The translations under genes and the position numbers were made by a program. This document shows positions 48,507 through 56,630 of a DNA stretch of 64,000 nt, piece after piece. The first letter of the stretch is position 1; each line of letters begins with the position of its first letter. The DNA lies in NCBI RefSeq assembly GCF_036192275.1, contig NZ_CP108088.1, forward strand, positions 3,411,501-3,475,500. The letters are read 5' to 3'. This DNA is from Streptomyces sp. NBC_00250. Its GTDB lineage: Bacteria; Actinomycetota; Actinomycetes; Streptomycetales; Streptomycetaceae. Below the pieces are notes generated by a model, which made no database searches, was not told where the DNA came from, and worked only from the letters and a program-made list of their open reading frames with translations.

Positions 48507-50177
48507 ATGCCAGAGTTTGCGTACTCCGATCTGCTCCCCCTGGGAGAGGACACCACGCCCTACCGCCTGGTGACCTCCGAAGGTGTCTCCACCTTCGAGG
48601 CCGACGGCCGTACGTTCCTCAAGGTCGAGCCGGAGGCGCTGCGCACGCTGGCCGCCGAGGCGATCCACGACATCCAGCACTTCCTGCGCCCGGCCCACCT
48701 GGCCCAGCTGCGCCGGATCATCGACGACCCCGAGGCCTCCTCGAACGACAAGTTCGTCGCGCTCGACCTCCTCAAGAACGCGAACATCGCCGCCGCCGGC
48801 GTCCTGCCCATGTGCCAGGACACGGGCACGGCGATCGTCATGGGCAAGCGCGGCCAGAACGTGCTGACCCCGGGCCGCGACGAGGAGGCCCTGTCCAAGG
48901 GCATCTACGACGCCTACACCAAGCTGAACCTGCGGTACTCGCAGATGGCCCCGGTCACCATGTGGGAGGAGAAGAACACCGGCTCGAACCTGCCCGCGCA
49001 GATCGAGCTGTACGCGACCGACGGCGGCGCGTACAAGTTCCTCTTCATGGCCAAGGGCGGCGGCTCCGCCAACAAGTCCTTCCTCTACCAGGAGACGAAG
49101 GCCGTCCTCAACGAGGCGAGCATGATGAAGTTCCTGGAGGAGAAGATCCGCTCGCTCGGCACGGCCGCCTGCCCGCCGTACCACCTGGCGATCGTCGTCG
49201 GCGGCACCTCGGCCGAGTTCGCGCTCAAGACCGCGAAGTACGCCTCCGCGCACTACCTGGACGAGCTGCCCACCGAGGGCTCGGCCGAGACCGGCCACGG
49301 CTTCCGCGACAAGGAGCTGGAGGAGAAGGTCTTCGAGCTGACGCAGAAGATCGGCATCGGCGCGCAGTTCGGCGGCAAGTACTTCTGCCACGACGTCCGC
49401 GTCGTCCGCCTCCCCCGCCACGGCGCCTCGCTGCCCGTCGCCATCGCCGTCTCCTGCTCGGCCGACCGCCAGGCCGTCGCGAAGATCACCGCCGAGGGCG
49501 TCTTCCTGGAGCAGCTGGAGACCGACCCGGCGCGCTTCCTGCCGGACACCACCGACGAGCACCTGTCGGAAGAGGCCGACGTCGTCACCATCGACCTGAA
49601 CCAGCCGATGGACGACATCCTCGCCGAGCTGACCAAGTACCCGGTCAAGACCCGGCTCTCGCTCAACGGCCCGCTGGTCGTGGCGCGCGACATCGCGCAC
49701 GCCAAGATCAAGGAGCGGCTGGACGCGGGCGAGGAGATGCCGCAGTACCTGAAGGACCACCCGGTCTACTACGCGGGCCCCGCGAAGACCCCCGAGGGCT
49801 ACGCCTCCGGCTCCTTCGGCCCGACCACGGCCGGCCGCATGGACTCGTACGTCGAGCAGTTCCAGGCGGCGGGCGGCTCGAAGGTCATGCTGGCCAAGGG
49901 CAACCGCTCGCAGCAGGTCACGAACGCCTGCGGCAGCCACGGCGGCTTCTACCTCGGTTCGATCGGCGGCCCGGCCGCCCGTCTGGCGCAGGACTGCATC
50001 AAGAAGGTCGAGGTCGTCGAGTACGAGGAGCTCGGCATGGAGGCGGTCTGGAAGATCGAGGTCGAGGACTTCCCGGCGTTCATCGTCGTGGACGACAAGG
50101 GCAACGACTTCTTCCAGAACCCGGCCCCGGAGCCGACGTTCACGCACATCCCGGTGCGGGGTCCCGGCCTCGGCTGA
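48507..50177 (+). CDS. Class I fumarate hydratase ([4Fe-4S])
   Basis: Oxygen-sensitive fumarase of the single-chain (FumA/FumB) type, 556 residues, interconverting fumarate and malate. The cluster cysteines are in [22 protein letters not shown] and [11 protein letters not shown]- and C-terminal domains are fused, as expected. The start is taken at ATG 48507 ([20 protein letters not shown]) with GAGGA 9 nt upstream; an ATG three codons earlier directly abuts the GAGGA. A second, unrelated class II fumarase (fumC) lies 6 kb away; the two probably serve different oxygen or iron conditions. Confidence 0.96.
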   Translation: MPEFAYSDLLPLGEDTTPYRLVTSEGVSTFEADGRTFLKVEPEALRTLAAEAIHDIQHFLRPAHLAQLRRIIDDPEASSNDKFVALDLLKNANIAAAGVLPMCQDTGTAIVMGKRGQNVLTPGRDEEALSKGIYDAYTKLNLRYSQMAPVTMWEEKNTGSNLPAQIELYATDGGAYKFLFMAKGGGSANKSFLYQETKAVLNEASMMKFLEEKIRSLGTAACPPYHLAIVVGGTSAEFALKTAKYASAHYLDELPTEGSAETGHGFRDKELEEKVFELTQKIGIGAQFGGKYFCHDVRVVRLPRHGASLPVAIAVSCSADRQAVAKITAEGVFLEQLETDPARFLPDTTDEHLSEEADVVTIDLNQPMDDILAELTKYPVKTRLSLNGPLVVARDIAHAKIKERLDAGEEMPQYLKDHPVYYAGPAKTPEGYASGSFGPTTAGRMDSYVEQFQAAGGSKVMLAKGNRSQQVTNACGSHGGFYLGSIGGPAARLAQDCIKKVEVVEYEELGMEAVWKIEVEDFPAFIVVDDKGNDFFQNPAPEPTFTHIPVRGPGLG

Positions 50178-50197
50178 TCGCCTGACGCTCGACGCAC

Positions 50198-50225
50198 GCC
50201 CCTCGGTCCGCCCGGACCGGGGGGC
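50198..50225. terminator. Class I fumarase terminator
   Basis: GCCCCTCGGTCC (50198-50209) pairs with 50214-50225 with one G-U pair and a 4-nt loop, 20 nt beyond the stop; followed by TTC. Confidence 0.75.
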
Positions 50226-50265
50226 TTCGTCGATCTCCGAGTCGTCGATCACCGCTCAGAAAGTC

Positions 50266-50305
50266 GCTACCGACTGGTAGCCATCTCGTTGCCTACTGTC
50301 CAGTA
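50266..50305 (+). promoter_or_regulatory. Palindromes in the promoter region of the HAD phosphatase
   Basis: GCTACC-GACT-GGTAGC (50266-50281) is a perfect 6-bp inverted repeat; TACTG-TC-CAGTA (50294-50305) is a second one. Both lie within 90 nt upstream of the ATG (50356), in an A/T-richer stretch with TTGCC and TATTGA motifs. Operator sites are likely; the protein is unknown. Confidence 0.4.
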
Positions 50306-50355
50306 TTGAGCGCGAGCATGCCAAAGTCCTGAGCTGGTCGACCAAGGGAGCCCCC

Positions 50356-50997
50356 ATGCCCGCCACCCCCCTCCGCAGGCGCGCCACCGCCGGAACCACG
50401 GCCGCCCTCGCCCTCACCGCGTTCCTCGTCGTCGGTCCCGCGCCTGCCGCGTCCGCCGCCGACCCGGACAGCCACAGCACGTCGACCGCCGCGATCAAGG
50501 ACGTCGACTACACGACCTGGCTCCGTGACGTGGCCGCCGTCGTCGACGAGGCCCGCCCGTACATCGAGGAGCGCTCCGAGAACGCCGGCCGCGAGAAGCA
50601 GGCGATCGTCCTCGACATCGACAACAGCTCCCTGGAGACGGACTTCCACCCCTTCTGGGAGCTGCCGACCCCGGCCATCGCGGACGTGCGCACCCTCGTC
50701 CGGAACGCCCACGCCCGCGGCGTGGACGTCTTCTTCGTCACCGCCCGCCCGGGCATCATCTACTCCCTCACCGACTGGAACCTGAAGCAGGCCGGCTACC
50801 CGGTCGACGGGCTGTACGTGCGTTCCCTGCCCGACCTGTTCGCGGAGGTCGGCGCGTACAAGACGGCGCAGCGCGCCAAGATCGAGGCCAAGGGCTACAC
50901 GATCATCGCGAACATCGGCAACAACACCACCGACCTGGTCGGCGGCCACGCCGAGCGCACCTTCAAGCTCCCCGACTACGGCGGCAAGCTCTCCTGA
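50356..50997 (+). CDS. Secreted HAD-superfamily acid phosphatase-like protein
   Basis: A 213-residue exported protein. The signal sequence runs to about ASAAD (residue 36). The HAD motif I is IVLDIDNSSLETD, motif II FFVTARPG, then the KTAQRAKIEAKGYTIIANIGN block with motif III Lys and motif IV acidic pair region DLVGGHAERTF. This suits the acid phosphatase class B / HAD III-B group. The substrate is unknown. ATG 50356 with AAGGGAG. It stands alone downstream of the fumarase terminator. Confidence 0.88.
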   Translation: MPATPLRRRATAGTTAALALTAFLVVGPAPAASAADPDSHSTSTAAIKDVDYTTWLRDVAAVVDEARPYIEERSENAGREKQAIVLDIDNSSLETDFHPFWELPTPAIADVRTLVRNAHARGVDVFFVTARPGIIYSLTDWNLKQAGYPVDGLYVRSLPDLFAEVGAYKTAQRAKIEAKGYTIIANIGNNTTDLVGGHAERTFKLPDYGGKLS

Positions 50998-51047
50998 CGC
51001 CCCTGCCCGCCGGCCCGCCGTGTGGACAACCCCGCGGGTCGATACAC

Positions 51048-51542
51048 CTAGTCGGTGAGGTGGAACTCCATCCGTGAGTAGTCCCCGTCCTGGGTCGAAC
51101 GGATGGTGCCGCGCGCGCCCTCGAAGTCTCCGGTTCCGCCGGTGACGGCGATGTCGAAGGCGGCGATCTCCTCGTCGGACGGGCCGACGGTCAGCATGAC
51201 CTGCCCCGTGACCTGCCCGGCGGGTTCGCCGTCCAGCACGAAGGTGCCCACGCAGAGGAAGTCGCCGGGGTCGCCGACACGGACGACGGTGCAGGTCACG
51301 CCGTCCCGGCCGACCTGCTCCCCGCCCTTGGACCTGAAGAGGTCGTCGGCGAAGGCGAAGGAGTCCCCGAGTCCGGGCGGCGGCGCGCTCTCGTCCCCCT
51401 GGTCCCCGGGGACCTCCTGGGCGTAGACCGTGAAATCGAACCCCTCGGCGGCGGAGGCCGGGACGGCGGCGTCGGCGGAGAAGGCGCCGGCCGCGACCGC
51501 GCAGACCCCGAGCACGCCGATCCTCCTGAAGCTCCGGAACAT
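51048..51542 (-). CDS. Secreted beta-barrel (allene oxide cyclase/dirigent-like) protein
   Basis: A 164-residue exported protein with signal sequence to about ASAAEG (residue 33). The mature part, including GDSFAFADDLF, GRDGVTCTVVRVGD, DFLCVGTFVL, GQVTGQVMLTV and FDIAVTGGTGDFEGARGTI, follows the eight-stranded allene oxide cyclase-like barrel. Catalytic assignment is not possible; the two cysteines (TCTVV and FLCVG) may form a disulfide. ATG 51540-51542 with AGGAGG. It diverges from the lipoprotein gene to the right. Confidence 0.75.
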   Translation of the reverse strand: MFRSFRRIGVLGVCAVAAGAFSADAAVPASAAEGFDFTVYAQEVPGDQGDESAPPPGLGDSFAFADDLFRSKGGEQVGRDGVTCTVVRVGDPGDFLCVGTFVLDGEPAGQVTGQVMLTVGPSDEEIAAFDIAVTGGTGDFEGARGTIRSTQDGDYSRMEFHLTD

Positions 51543-51648
51543 GTCCAGCCTCCTGCGGGGAGTCCCCCCGGACCTGCTTCACATTGTCCGACGTCAGCCC
51601 CGGGTACGCCCGTCCGTCGGGCCTCCGGCCCGCTACTACGCTGACCGC

Positions 51649-52317
51649 ATGAGACACCCGATACGGACCCTGGCCCCGATCGCCGCCACCCTGGCGGCGG
51701 GGCTGCTGCTGGCCGGCTGCGGCGACGAGAAGCCGGTTCCCGAGGTCACGCAGGGCGCACGGCCCGCGGCGGCCCCCACCACGGCCTCGCCCACCGCGGG
51801 TGCCGGCGACGCCGACGCCGCCCCGATCAAGGCCGGCGCGTCCGTCGGCGGTCCCGGAACGCCCTGCGCGCTGCCCGTCTCCTTCGGGACGGCGGAGAAG
51901 TGGACGCCGAAGGCGATCGAGAACCCCGACGACCCGGAGTTCGCGGTGCTCACCCGTCAGGGTCCGGCCACCGTTCGCTGCGAGGTGGACGCCAAGCCGG
52001 CCGGGCACGTCGGCTATCTGCGGGTGTGGACGGCCGCCAAGGGGCCGGCCAGGGCGGCACTCGAAGGGTTCGTGAAGGCCGAGGAGAACACCTCCGAGGT
52101 CACCTACAAGGAGAGCGGGTCCGGCGCGGGTCCCGTCACCGAGGTGACGTACACCGTCTACAACAAGGTGATGGAGGAGTCGAAGGAGGAGCGCGCCTTC
52201 GCCGTCGCGACCCCGAAGGGGACGGTGATCGTCCACCTCGGCGGGCTCGACACCGCGGAGCATCGGGCGATGCTCCCGGCCTACGAGCTGGCCAAGTCCA
52301 CGCTCAAGGCGCTCTGA
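51649..52317 (+). CDS. Lipoprotein of unknown function
   Basis: A 222-residue lipoprotein: signal IRTLAPIAATLAAGLLLAGC with lipidated Cys24. A linker rich in Ala/Pro/Thr (residues 30-65) is followed by a compact domain with cysteines in GTPCALPVSFG and ATVRCEVDAKP, probably disulfide-bonded. I recognise no family. ATG 51649; upstream TACTACGCT could be a -10 box very near the start. It is convergent with the GDSL hydrolase gene, and a 56-bp palindrome lies just beyond its stop. Confidence 0.8.
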   Translation: MRHPIRTLAPIAATLAAGLLLAGCGDEKPVPEVTQGARPAAAPTTASPTAGAGDADAAPIKAGASVGGPGTPCALPVSFGTAEKWTPKAIENPDDPEFAVLTRQGPATVRCEVDAKPAGHVGYLRVWTAAKGPARAALEGFVKAEENTSEVTYKESGSGAGPVTEVTYTVYNKVMEESKEERAFAVATPKGTVIVHLGGLDTAEHRAMLPAYELAKSTLKAL

Positions 52318-52327
52318 CACCGCCCAG

Positions 52328-52383
52328 TTCACGAACACCGTGGCCCCCGTCCGACGTCGGACGGGGGCCACGGTGTTCGTGAA
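52328..52383. terminator. 56-bp perfect palindrome, bidirectional terminator
   Basis: Two 28-bp arms (52328-52355 and 52356-52383) are exact reverse complements with no spacer. It starts 10 nt after the lipoprotein stop and lies about 95 nt beyond the stop of the convergent hydrolase. The innermost GTCCGAC/GTCGGAC and the GTGGCCCCCG block form the strongest part of the stem. Confidence 0.85.
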
Positions 52384-52487
52384 GGGGGCACGGCGCTCGC
52401 GGACGGGGCTCCGGCGTTCTTGAACGGGCACCACGTCGTTCGCGGACGGGCTCCGGCGCTCGTGAACAGGGCTCCGGCTACGCGAAC
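52384..52487 (-). repeat. 20-21-nt array straddling the GDSL-hydrolase stop codon
   Basis: On the minus strand about five imperfect units follow one another from 52487 leftward; the first, GTTCGCGTAGCCGGAGCCCT (52468-52487), contains the last codons and TAG stop. Later units such as GTTCACGAGCGCCGGAGCCC and GTCCGCGAGCGCCGTGCCCC keep the pattern, and the last passes into the left arm sequence of the adjacent palindrome, so palindrome and array are built from the same unit. Confidence 0.75.
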
Positions 52488-54007
52488 TTCTGGTTCGCCG
52501 AGCCGTCGCAGGTCTGGAGACGGATCGGCTGCTTCGCCGCGCTCTGGGTGAGGCAGAGGCCCGTCGCGGCCGCCGGGCGGATCGTGGCGCCGTCGCGGAC
52601 GAACTTCTGGTTGGCGCCGCCGTGGCAGTTCCAGAGGACGAGCGCCTTGCCCGCCTGGTAGCCGGACGCGGGGACGTCCAGGCAGCGGTCCTGGGTCAGC
52701 TGGGTGTGGACGGTCCCGCGGGCGGAGTCGTACCACCAGCCCTGGTTGCGGCCGCCGTGGCAGTCCCAGCCGAGGACGGCGGTGTTGTCGGACGAGGAGG
52801 CCGCGTCGACGTCCATGCAGTTGCCCGTCGCCTGGTTCTTCAGCGGCTTGTACGCGTCGTCCCAGGCCAGCGGGAAGAGCGTCGGCGTGCCGGTGGAGTT
52901 CACGTCGGCGCAACCGGCCTCACGCGTACCCGAGTTGTAGATCTGGGTGAGGCAGGAAGCGAAGGCGGCGTGCCCGCGCGCGTTGGGGTGGAAGGACTGC
53001 CGTACGGAGTTCTCGTCCGGGGTCCCGGGCTTGGAGAGGTCGATGTAGAGGCCGCGGGCCCAGGGGTCCTCCATGCAGACCTCGTGGCCGTGGAAGAGCC
53101 GCGAGTTGTCGAGGTAGACGGCCCCGGTGGCGGCGGCGGCCGCGCGCATCCCGCGCTCGAAGCCGGGGACGGCGGTGTTGCGGCCCCAGACGGTGTCGGA
53201 GTCGTAGCCGAGTCCGCCGCAGATCAGCTTGCCGGGGAAGTTCGGGTTGTCGTGGAAGTCGGGGCCGATGGGGCTGGGGTAGCCCATGACGACGAGCTTG
53301 TAGTCGCCGTCGGCGTAACCGGCGTCGCGCATGACGGTCTTGAGGTCGCGCACGGTCTGCTCGACCTTGGGGACGAGTCCGTCGACGCGGGCCTGCCAGC
53401 CGGGTGCGTACTTGGGCTCGCAGGCGCCCTGGAGCAGCAGGTAGCGCTGGACGCAGTCGGTCATGACGGGCCCGAACTGCAGGTCGTCGTTGGCTCCGGC
53501 GACGAGCAGGACCATCTTGATGCGGGTGTTGCGCGCCTTGACGGCCAGGTTGTCGCTCTGGACGAGCTCGTCGGCGTACTGCTTCGAGCCGCCGATCTTG
53601 ATGTTGCCGGTGTAGGCGCCGGAGCACGACACGTTGAAGGTGAGGTCCGCGGGGATCCCGGTGCGGTGGATGGCGGCGTCGGGCGAGCGGTGGCACCAGT
53701 TGGTGGGACCGTTGGTGGGGGGCTCGTACGTGCCGACGCCCTCGCCGGAGATCTCGCTGTCGCCGAGCGAGATCAGGCCGGTCTTGCGCTGGGCGAGCGG
53801 GCGCTCCTCGGGGCTGCCGTAGATCTTGGTGGCCTCGGCGGCGCGGATCGCCTCAAGGGCGGGCGGGAGCGGTACGGCGGCGGTCGTCGCCGTGGTGCCG
53901 GTGTCGGCCGCGCCGGCGGGGGCGGCGGCTGTCATCGTGCCGAGTACGGCGGCGGCCGCGGCGACGGCGGCGATGGGCCAGCGGAGTCTGTGCCTGGTGC
54001 GCGTCAT
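52478..54007 (-). CDS. Secreted SGNH/GDSL hydrolase with C-terminal ricin B-type lectin domain
   Basis: A 509-residue exported esterase/lipase. The signal sequence ends near APAGAAD (about residue 34). The SGNH blocks are: [16 protein letters not shown] (Ser nucleophile), with block [12 protein letters not shown] and block [15 protein letters not shown] (Asp/His). The last 130 residues are a ricin-type trefoil: [57 protein letters not shown] each with QxW/QKF motifs. Binding to polysaccharide or glycoprotein is likely. ATG 54005-54007 with AGGAGG. Its stop lies in a repeat array. Confidence 0.92.
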   Translation of the reverse strand: MTRTRHRLRWPIAAVAAAAAVLGTMTAAAPAGAADTGTTATTAAVPLPPALEAIRAAEATKIYGSPEERPLAQRKTGLISLGDSEISGEGVGTYEPPTNGPTNWCHRSPDAAIHRTGIPADLTFNVSCSGAYTGNIKIGGSKQYADELVQSDNLAVKARNTRIKMVLLVAGANDDLQFGPVMTDCVQRYLLLQGACEPKYAPGWQARVDGLVPKVEQTVRDLKTVMRDAGYADGDYKLVVMGYPSPIGPDFHDNPNFPGKLICGGLGYDSDTVWGRNTAVPGFERGMRAAAAATGAVYLDNSRLFHGHEVCMEDPWARGLYIDLSKPGTPDENSVRQSFHPNARGHAAFASCLTQIYNSGTREAGCADVNSTGTPTLFPLAWDDAYKPLKNQATGNCMDVDAASSSDNTAVLGWDCHGGRNQGWWYDSARGTVHTQLTQDRCLDVPASGYQAGKALVLWNCHGGANQKFVRDGATIRPAAATGLCLTQSAAKQPIRLQTCDGSANQKFA

Positions 54008-54113
54008 TGCGCCTCCTGGAAGTGGGGTTACCCACGGTTTTTACTGGCCGGTACGCCCGATGGGAATACATCGAACAAGACAAGTGCTCATCTTTTCTAG
54101 GAGGTTGACACAC

Positions 54114-55514
54114 ATGAACGACGCAGACGGATACCGGATCGAGCACGACTCCATGGGTGAGGTGCGGGTCCCCGCGCACGCCAAATGGCGCGCCCAGACC
54201 CAGCGGGCGGTGGAGAACTTCCCCATCTCCGGGCAGCACCTGGAGCGCGCCCACATCGAGGCCCTCGCCCGGATCAAGGCCGCCGCCGCCCAGGTGAACG
54301 CCGAGCTCGGCGTGATCGACCGGGACCGCGCCGAGGCCATCGCTGCGGCGGCGGCGGAGGTCGCCGAGGGGCGCTGGGACGAGCACTTCCCGGTGGACGT
54401 CTTCCAGACCGGCTCGGGCACCTCGTCCAACATGAACACCAACGAGGTGATCGCCACCCTCGCCACCGAGCGGCTCCCCGAAGGCCGCGAGGTCCACCCC
54501 AACGATCATGTGAACGCCTCGCAGTCCTCCAACGACGTCTTCCCGTCCTCCATCCACATCGCGGCCACCGGCGCCGTCACCCGCGATCTGATCCCCGCCC
54601 TCGACCATCTGGCCGCTTCCCTTGAGCGAAAATCGGCCGAATTCGCGACGGTGGTGAAGTCCGGCCGTACCCACCTCATGGACGCCACCCCGGTCACCCT
54701 CGGCCAGGAGTTCGGCGGCTACGCGGCCCAGGTCCGGTACGGCGTCGAGCGGCTGCGCTCCGCGCTCCCCCGGCTCGCCGAACTCCCCCTCGGCGGTACG
54801 GCGGTGGGCACCGGCATCAACACCCCGGCCGGCTTCTCGGCCGCCGTCATCGCCGAGGTCGCCCGCGCGACCGGCCTGCCGCTGACCGAGGCCCGCGACC
54901 ACTTCGAGGCCCAGGGCGCCCGCGACGCCCTGGTGGAGACGTCCGGCCAGCTCCGTACGATCGCGGTCTCCCTCACCAAGATCGCCAACGATCTGCGCTG
55001 GATGGCCAGCGGACCCCGCACGGGCCTCGCCGAGATCAACCTCCCCGACCTCCAGCCCGGCTCGTCGATCATGCCGGGCAAGGTGAACCCGGTGATCCCC
55101 GAGGCGGTCCTGATGGTCGCCGCGCAGGTGACCGGGAACGACACGACGGTGGCGGTGGCGGGCGCGGCCGGGAACTTCGAGCTCAACGTGATGCTGCCGG
55201 TGATGGCGAAGAACCTCCTGGAGTCCGTACGGCTGCTCGCCAACGCCTCCCGGCTGCTCGCCGACCGCACGGTGGACGGGATCACGGCCAACGTCGAGCG
55301 GGCGCGCGAGTACGCCGAGTCCTCGCCGTCCGTGGTCACCCCGCTGAACAAGTACATCGGTTACGAGGAGGCCGCCAAGGTCGCGAAGAAGTCCCTGGCC
55401 GAGCGGAAGACCATCCGCGAGGTGGTGCTGGAGTCCGGCTACGTGGAGCGCGGCGACCTGACCGTGGAACAGCTGGACGAGGCGCTGGACGTCCTGAGCA
55501 TGACGCATCCGTGA
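54114..55514 (+). CDS. fumC: Class II fumarate hydratase
   Basis: Oxygen-stable fumarase of 466 residues in the aspartase/fumarase superfamily. The signature [15 protein letters not shown] is intact; [34 protein letters not shown] (with the catalytic His region) and [20 protein letters not shown] complete the active site. The length is normal. ATG 54114 with AGGAGG and an A/T-rich upstream segment. It diverges from the GDSL hydrolase. Its stop codon lies in a 23-nt repeat array. The organism thus has both fumarase classes close together. Confidence 0.97.
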   Translation: MNDADGYRIEHDSMGEVRVPAHAKWRAQTQRAVENFPISGQHLERAHIEALARIKAAAAQVNAELGVIDRDRAEAIAAAAAEVAEGRWDEHFPVDVFQTGSGTSSNMNTNEVIATLATERLPEGREVHPNDHVNASQSSNDVFPSSIHIAATGAVTRDLIPALDHLAASLERKSAEFATVVKSGRTHLMDATPVTLGQEFGGYAAQVRYGVERLRSALPRLAELPLGGTAVGTGINTPAGFSAAVIAEVARATGLPLTEARDHFEAQGARDALVETSGQLRTIAVSLTKIANDLRWMASGPRTGLAEINLPDLQPGSSIMPGKVNPVIPEAVLMVAAQVTGNDTTVAVAGAAGNFELNVMLPVMAKNLLESVRLLANASRLLADRTVDGITANVERAREYAESSPSVVTPLNKYIGYEEAAKVAKKSLAERKTIREVVLESGYVERGDLTVEQLDEALDVLSMTHP

Positions 55515-55613
55515 TCCGCGCCGTACTCGTCCGGGATCCCGCGCCGCGCCGATCCGGGATCCCGCGGACGACTCGTCCGTGATCCCGCTCATGACTCATC
55601 CGTGATCCGTACC
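55500..55613 (+). repeat. 23-nt tandem array (5 units) straddling the fumC stop codon
   Basis: Units occupy 55500-55522, 55523-55545, 55546-55567 (22 nt), 55568-55590 and 55591-55613. The first encodes the final Met-Thr-His-Pro-stop of fumC; the fifth (ATGACTCATCCGTGATCC) is nearly identical to it, while the middle units keep CCGGGATCC or CCGTGATCC. The array fills most of the gap to the next gene. Confidence 0.88.
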
Positions 55614-55649
55614 GCTGCGGTCGTGGGAGCGCGCCCCTAAGATCTGCGC

Positions 55650-56315
55650 ATGACAGGATCGGGCGGCTCTCAGCATTGGGCGCCGGGGGAGCACATCCTC
55701 TGGCGCTACCGCGGCAACGGCACCGGAGACGTGCACATCTGCCGACCGGTGACGGTCGTCCAGGACACGCCGGATCTCCTCGCGGTCTGGATGGCACCCG
55801 GCACGGAGTGCGTGCGCCCGGTGCTCGCCGACGGCACGCCCGTGCACGAGGAGCCGCTCGCCACCCGCTACACCGCCCCGCGCACCACGGAACGCGCGCG
55901 GTGGTCCGGCAGCGGGGTCCTGAAGCTGGCGCGCCCCGGCGACCCGTGGTCGGTGTGGCTGTTCTGGGAGCGCGGCTGGCGTTTCCGCAGCTGGTACGTG
56001 AATCTGGAGGAGCCGCGGGTCCGGTGGTCCGGCGGTTTCGACTCCGAGGACCATTTCCTCGACATCTCCGTCTACCCCGACCACAGCTGGCTGTGGCGGG
56101 ACGAGGACGAGTTCGCGCAGGCGCAGCGGTCCGGTCTGATGGGTCCGGAACAGGCCGCACGCGTGCGTGAGGCCGGGCGGCGGGCGGTGGACGGGATCAA
56201 GGCGTGGGGGGCGCCGTTCGCGGACGGCTGGGAGAACTGGCGGCCCGATCCGGCATGGCGGGTTCCGGAGCTGCCGGCCGACTGGGACCGCACTCCGGCG
56301 CACACGGCACCGTGA
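55650..56315 (+). CDS. DUF402 domain protein
   Basis: A 221-residue soluble protein of the DUF402 (NtdP-like) family. WAPGEHILWRYRGNG at the start, then WYVNLEEPRVRWSGGFDSED, FLDISVYPDHSWLWRDEDEF and the C-terminal GIKAWGAPFADGWENWRPDP match the conserved acidic and aromatic blocks. Some DUF402 proteins hydrolyse nucleoside di/triphosphates; that activity here is inference, but the Asp/Glu metal ligands (DHSWLWRDEDEF) are present. ATG 55650, weak Shine-Dalgarno. It follows fumC on the same strand. Confidence 0.9.
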   Translation: MTGSGGSQHWAPGEHILWRYRGNGTGDVHICRPVTVVQDTPDLLAVWMAPGTECVRPVLADGTPVHEEPLATRYTAPRTTERARWSGSGVLKLARPGDPWSVWLFWERGWRFRSWYVNLEEPRVRWSGGFDSEDHFLDISVYPDHSWLWRDEDEFAQAQRSGLMGPEQAARVREAGRRAVDGIKAWGAPFADGWENWRPDPAWRVPELPADWDRTPAHTAP

Positions 56316-56465
56316 GACCCTTGATGCGCCCCCGGGGTTCAAACGTAGGATCGTCCTCCGCACGGCAGAGGCGGACCGAACGGCACGTCAGACCGACCGA
56401 GCAGCACGTCAACGACCGAACGCAGCGCAGGACCTGACCAGAAGTCATCCACGAGGGGGAGAGCA
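56316..56465 (+). promoter_or_regulatory. Upstream region of the second SpoIIE phosphatase
   Basis: 150 nt between the DUF402 gene and the small ORF. TTGATG (56321-56326) and TAGGAT (56346-56351) with a 19-nt spacer are a possible promoter. Two approximate copies of a CACGTCA-GACCGAC unit (about 56379-56417) follow. Confidence 0.35.
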
Positions 56466-56630
56466 GTGCCGGACGTCTGCCCGGGTGTTCCCACCCCCGC
56501 TGGTGCCGCGGCTCGCGGAGCCTTCACATCCGCCGCACACAAGGGGTTTATCCCCGCCGAAGGCGCGGCATCGGCGAGAAGAGCGAGTGCATCGCACCAC
56601 CGGCCCGGACGGACGGAATCCCACGCGTGA
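56466..56630 (+). CDS. Candidate 54-residue leader ORF overlapping the SpoIIE phosphatase start
   Basis: A GTG at 56466 is preceded by an excellent GAGGGGGA Shine-Dalgarno, and the frame (starting VPDVCPGVPTPAGAAARG) runs 54 codons to a TGA at 56628-56630. That TGA overlaps the GTG start of the following phosphatase (GTGA), whose own Shine-Dalgarno is poor. This is the classic layout of translational coupling. The peptide itself has no recognised domain and is Ala/Arg-rich, so the frame may be a regulatory leader rather than a functional protein. Confidence 0.5.
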   Translation: MPDVCPGVPTPAGAAARGAFTSAAHKGFIPAEGAASARRASASHHRPGRTESHA

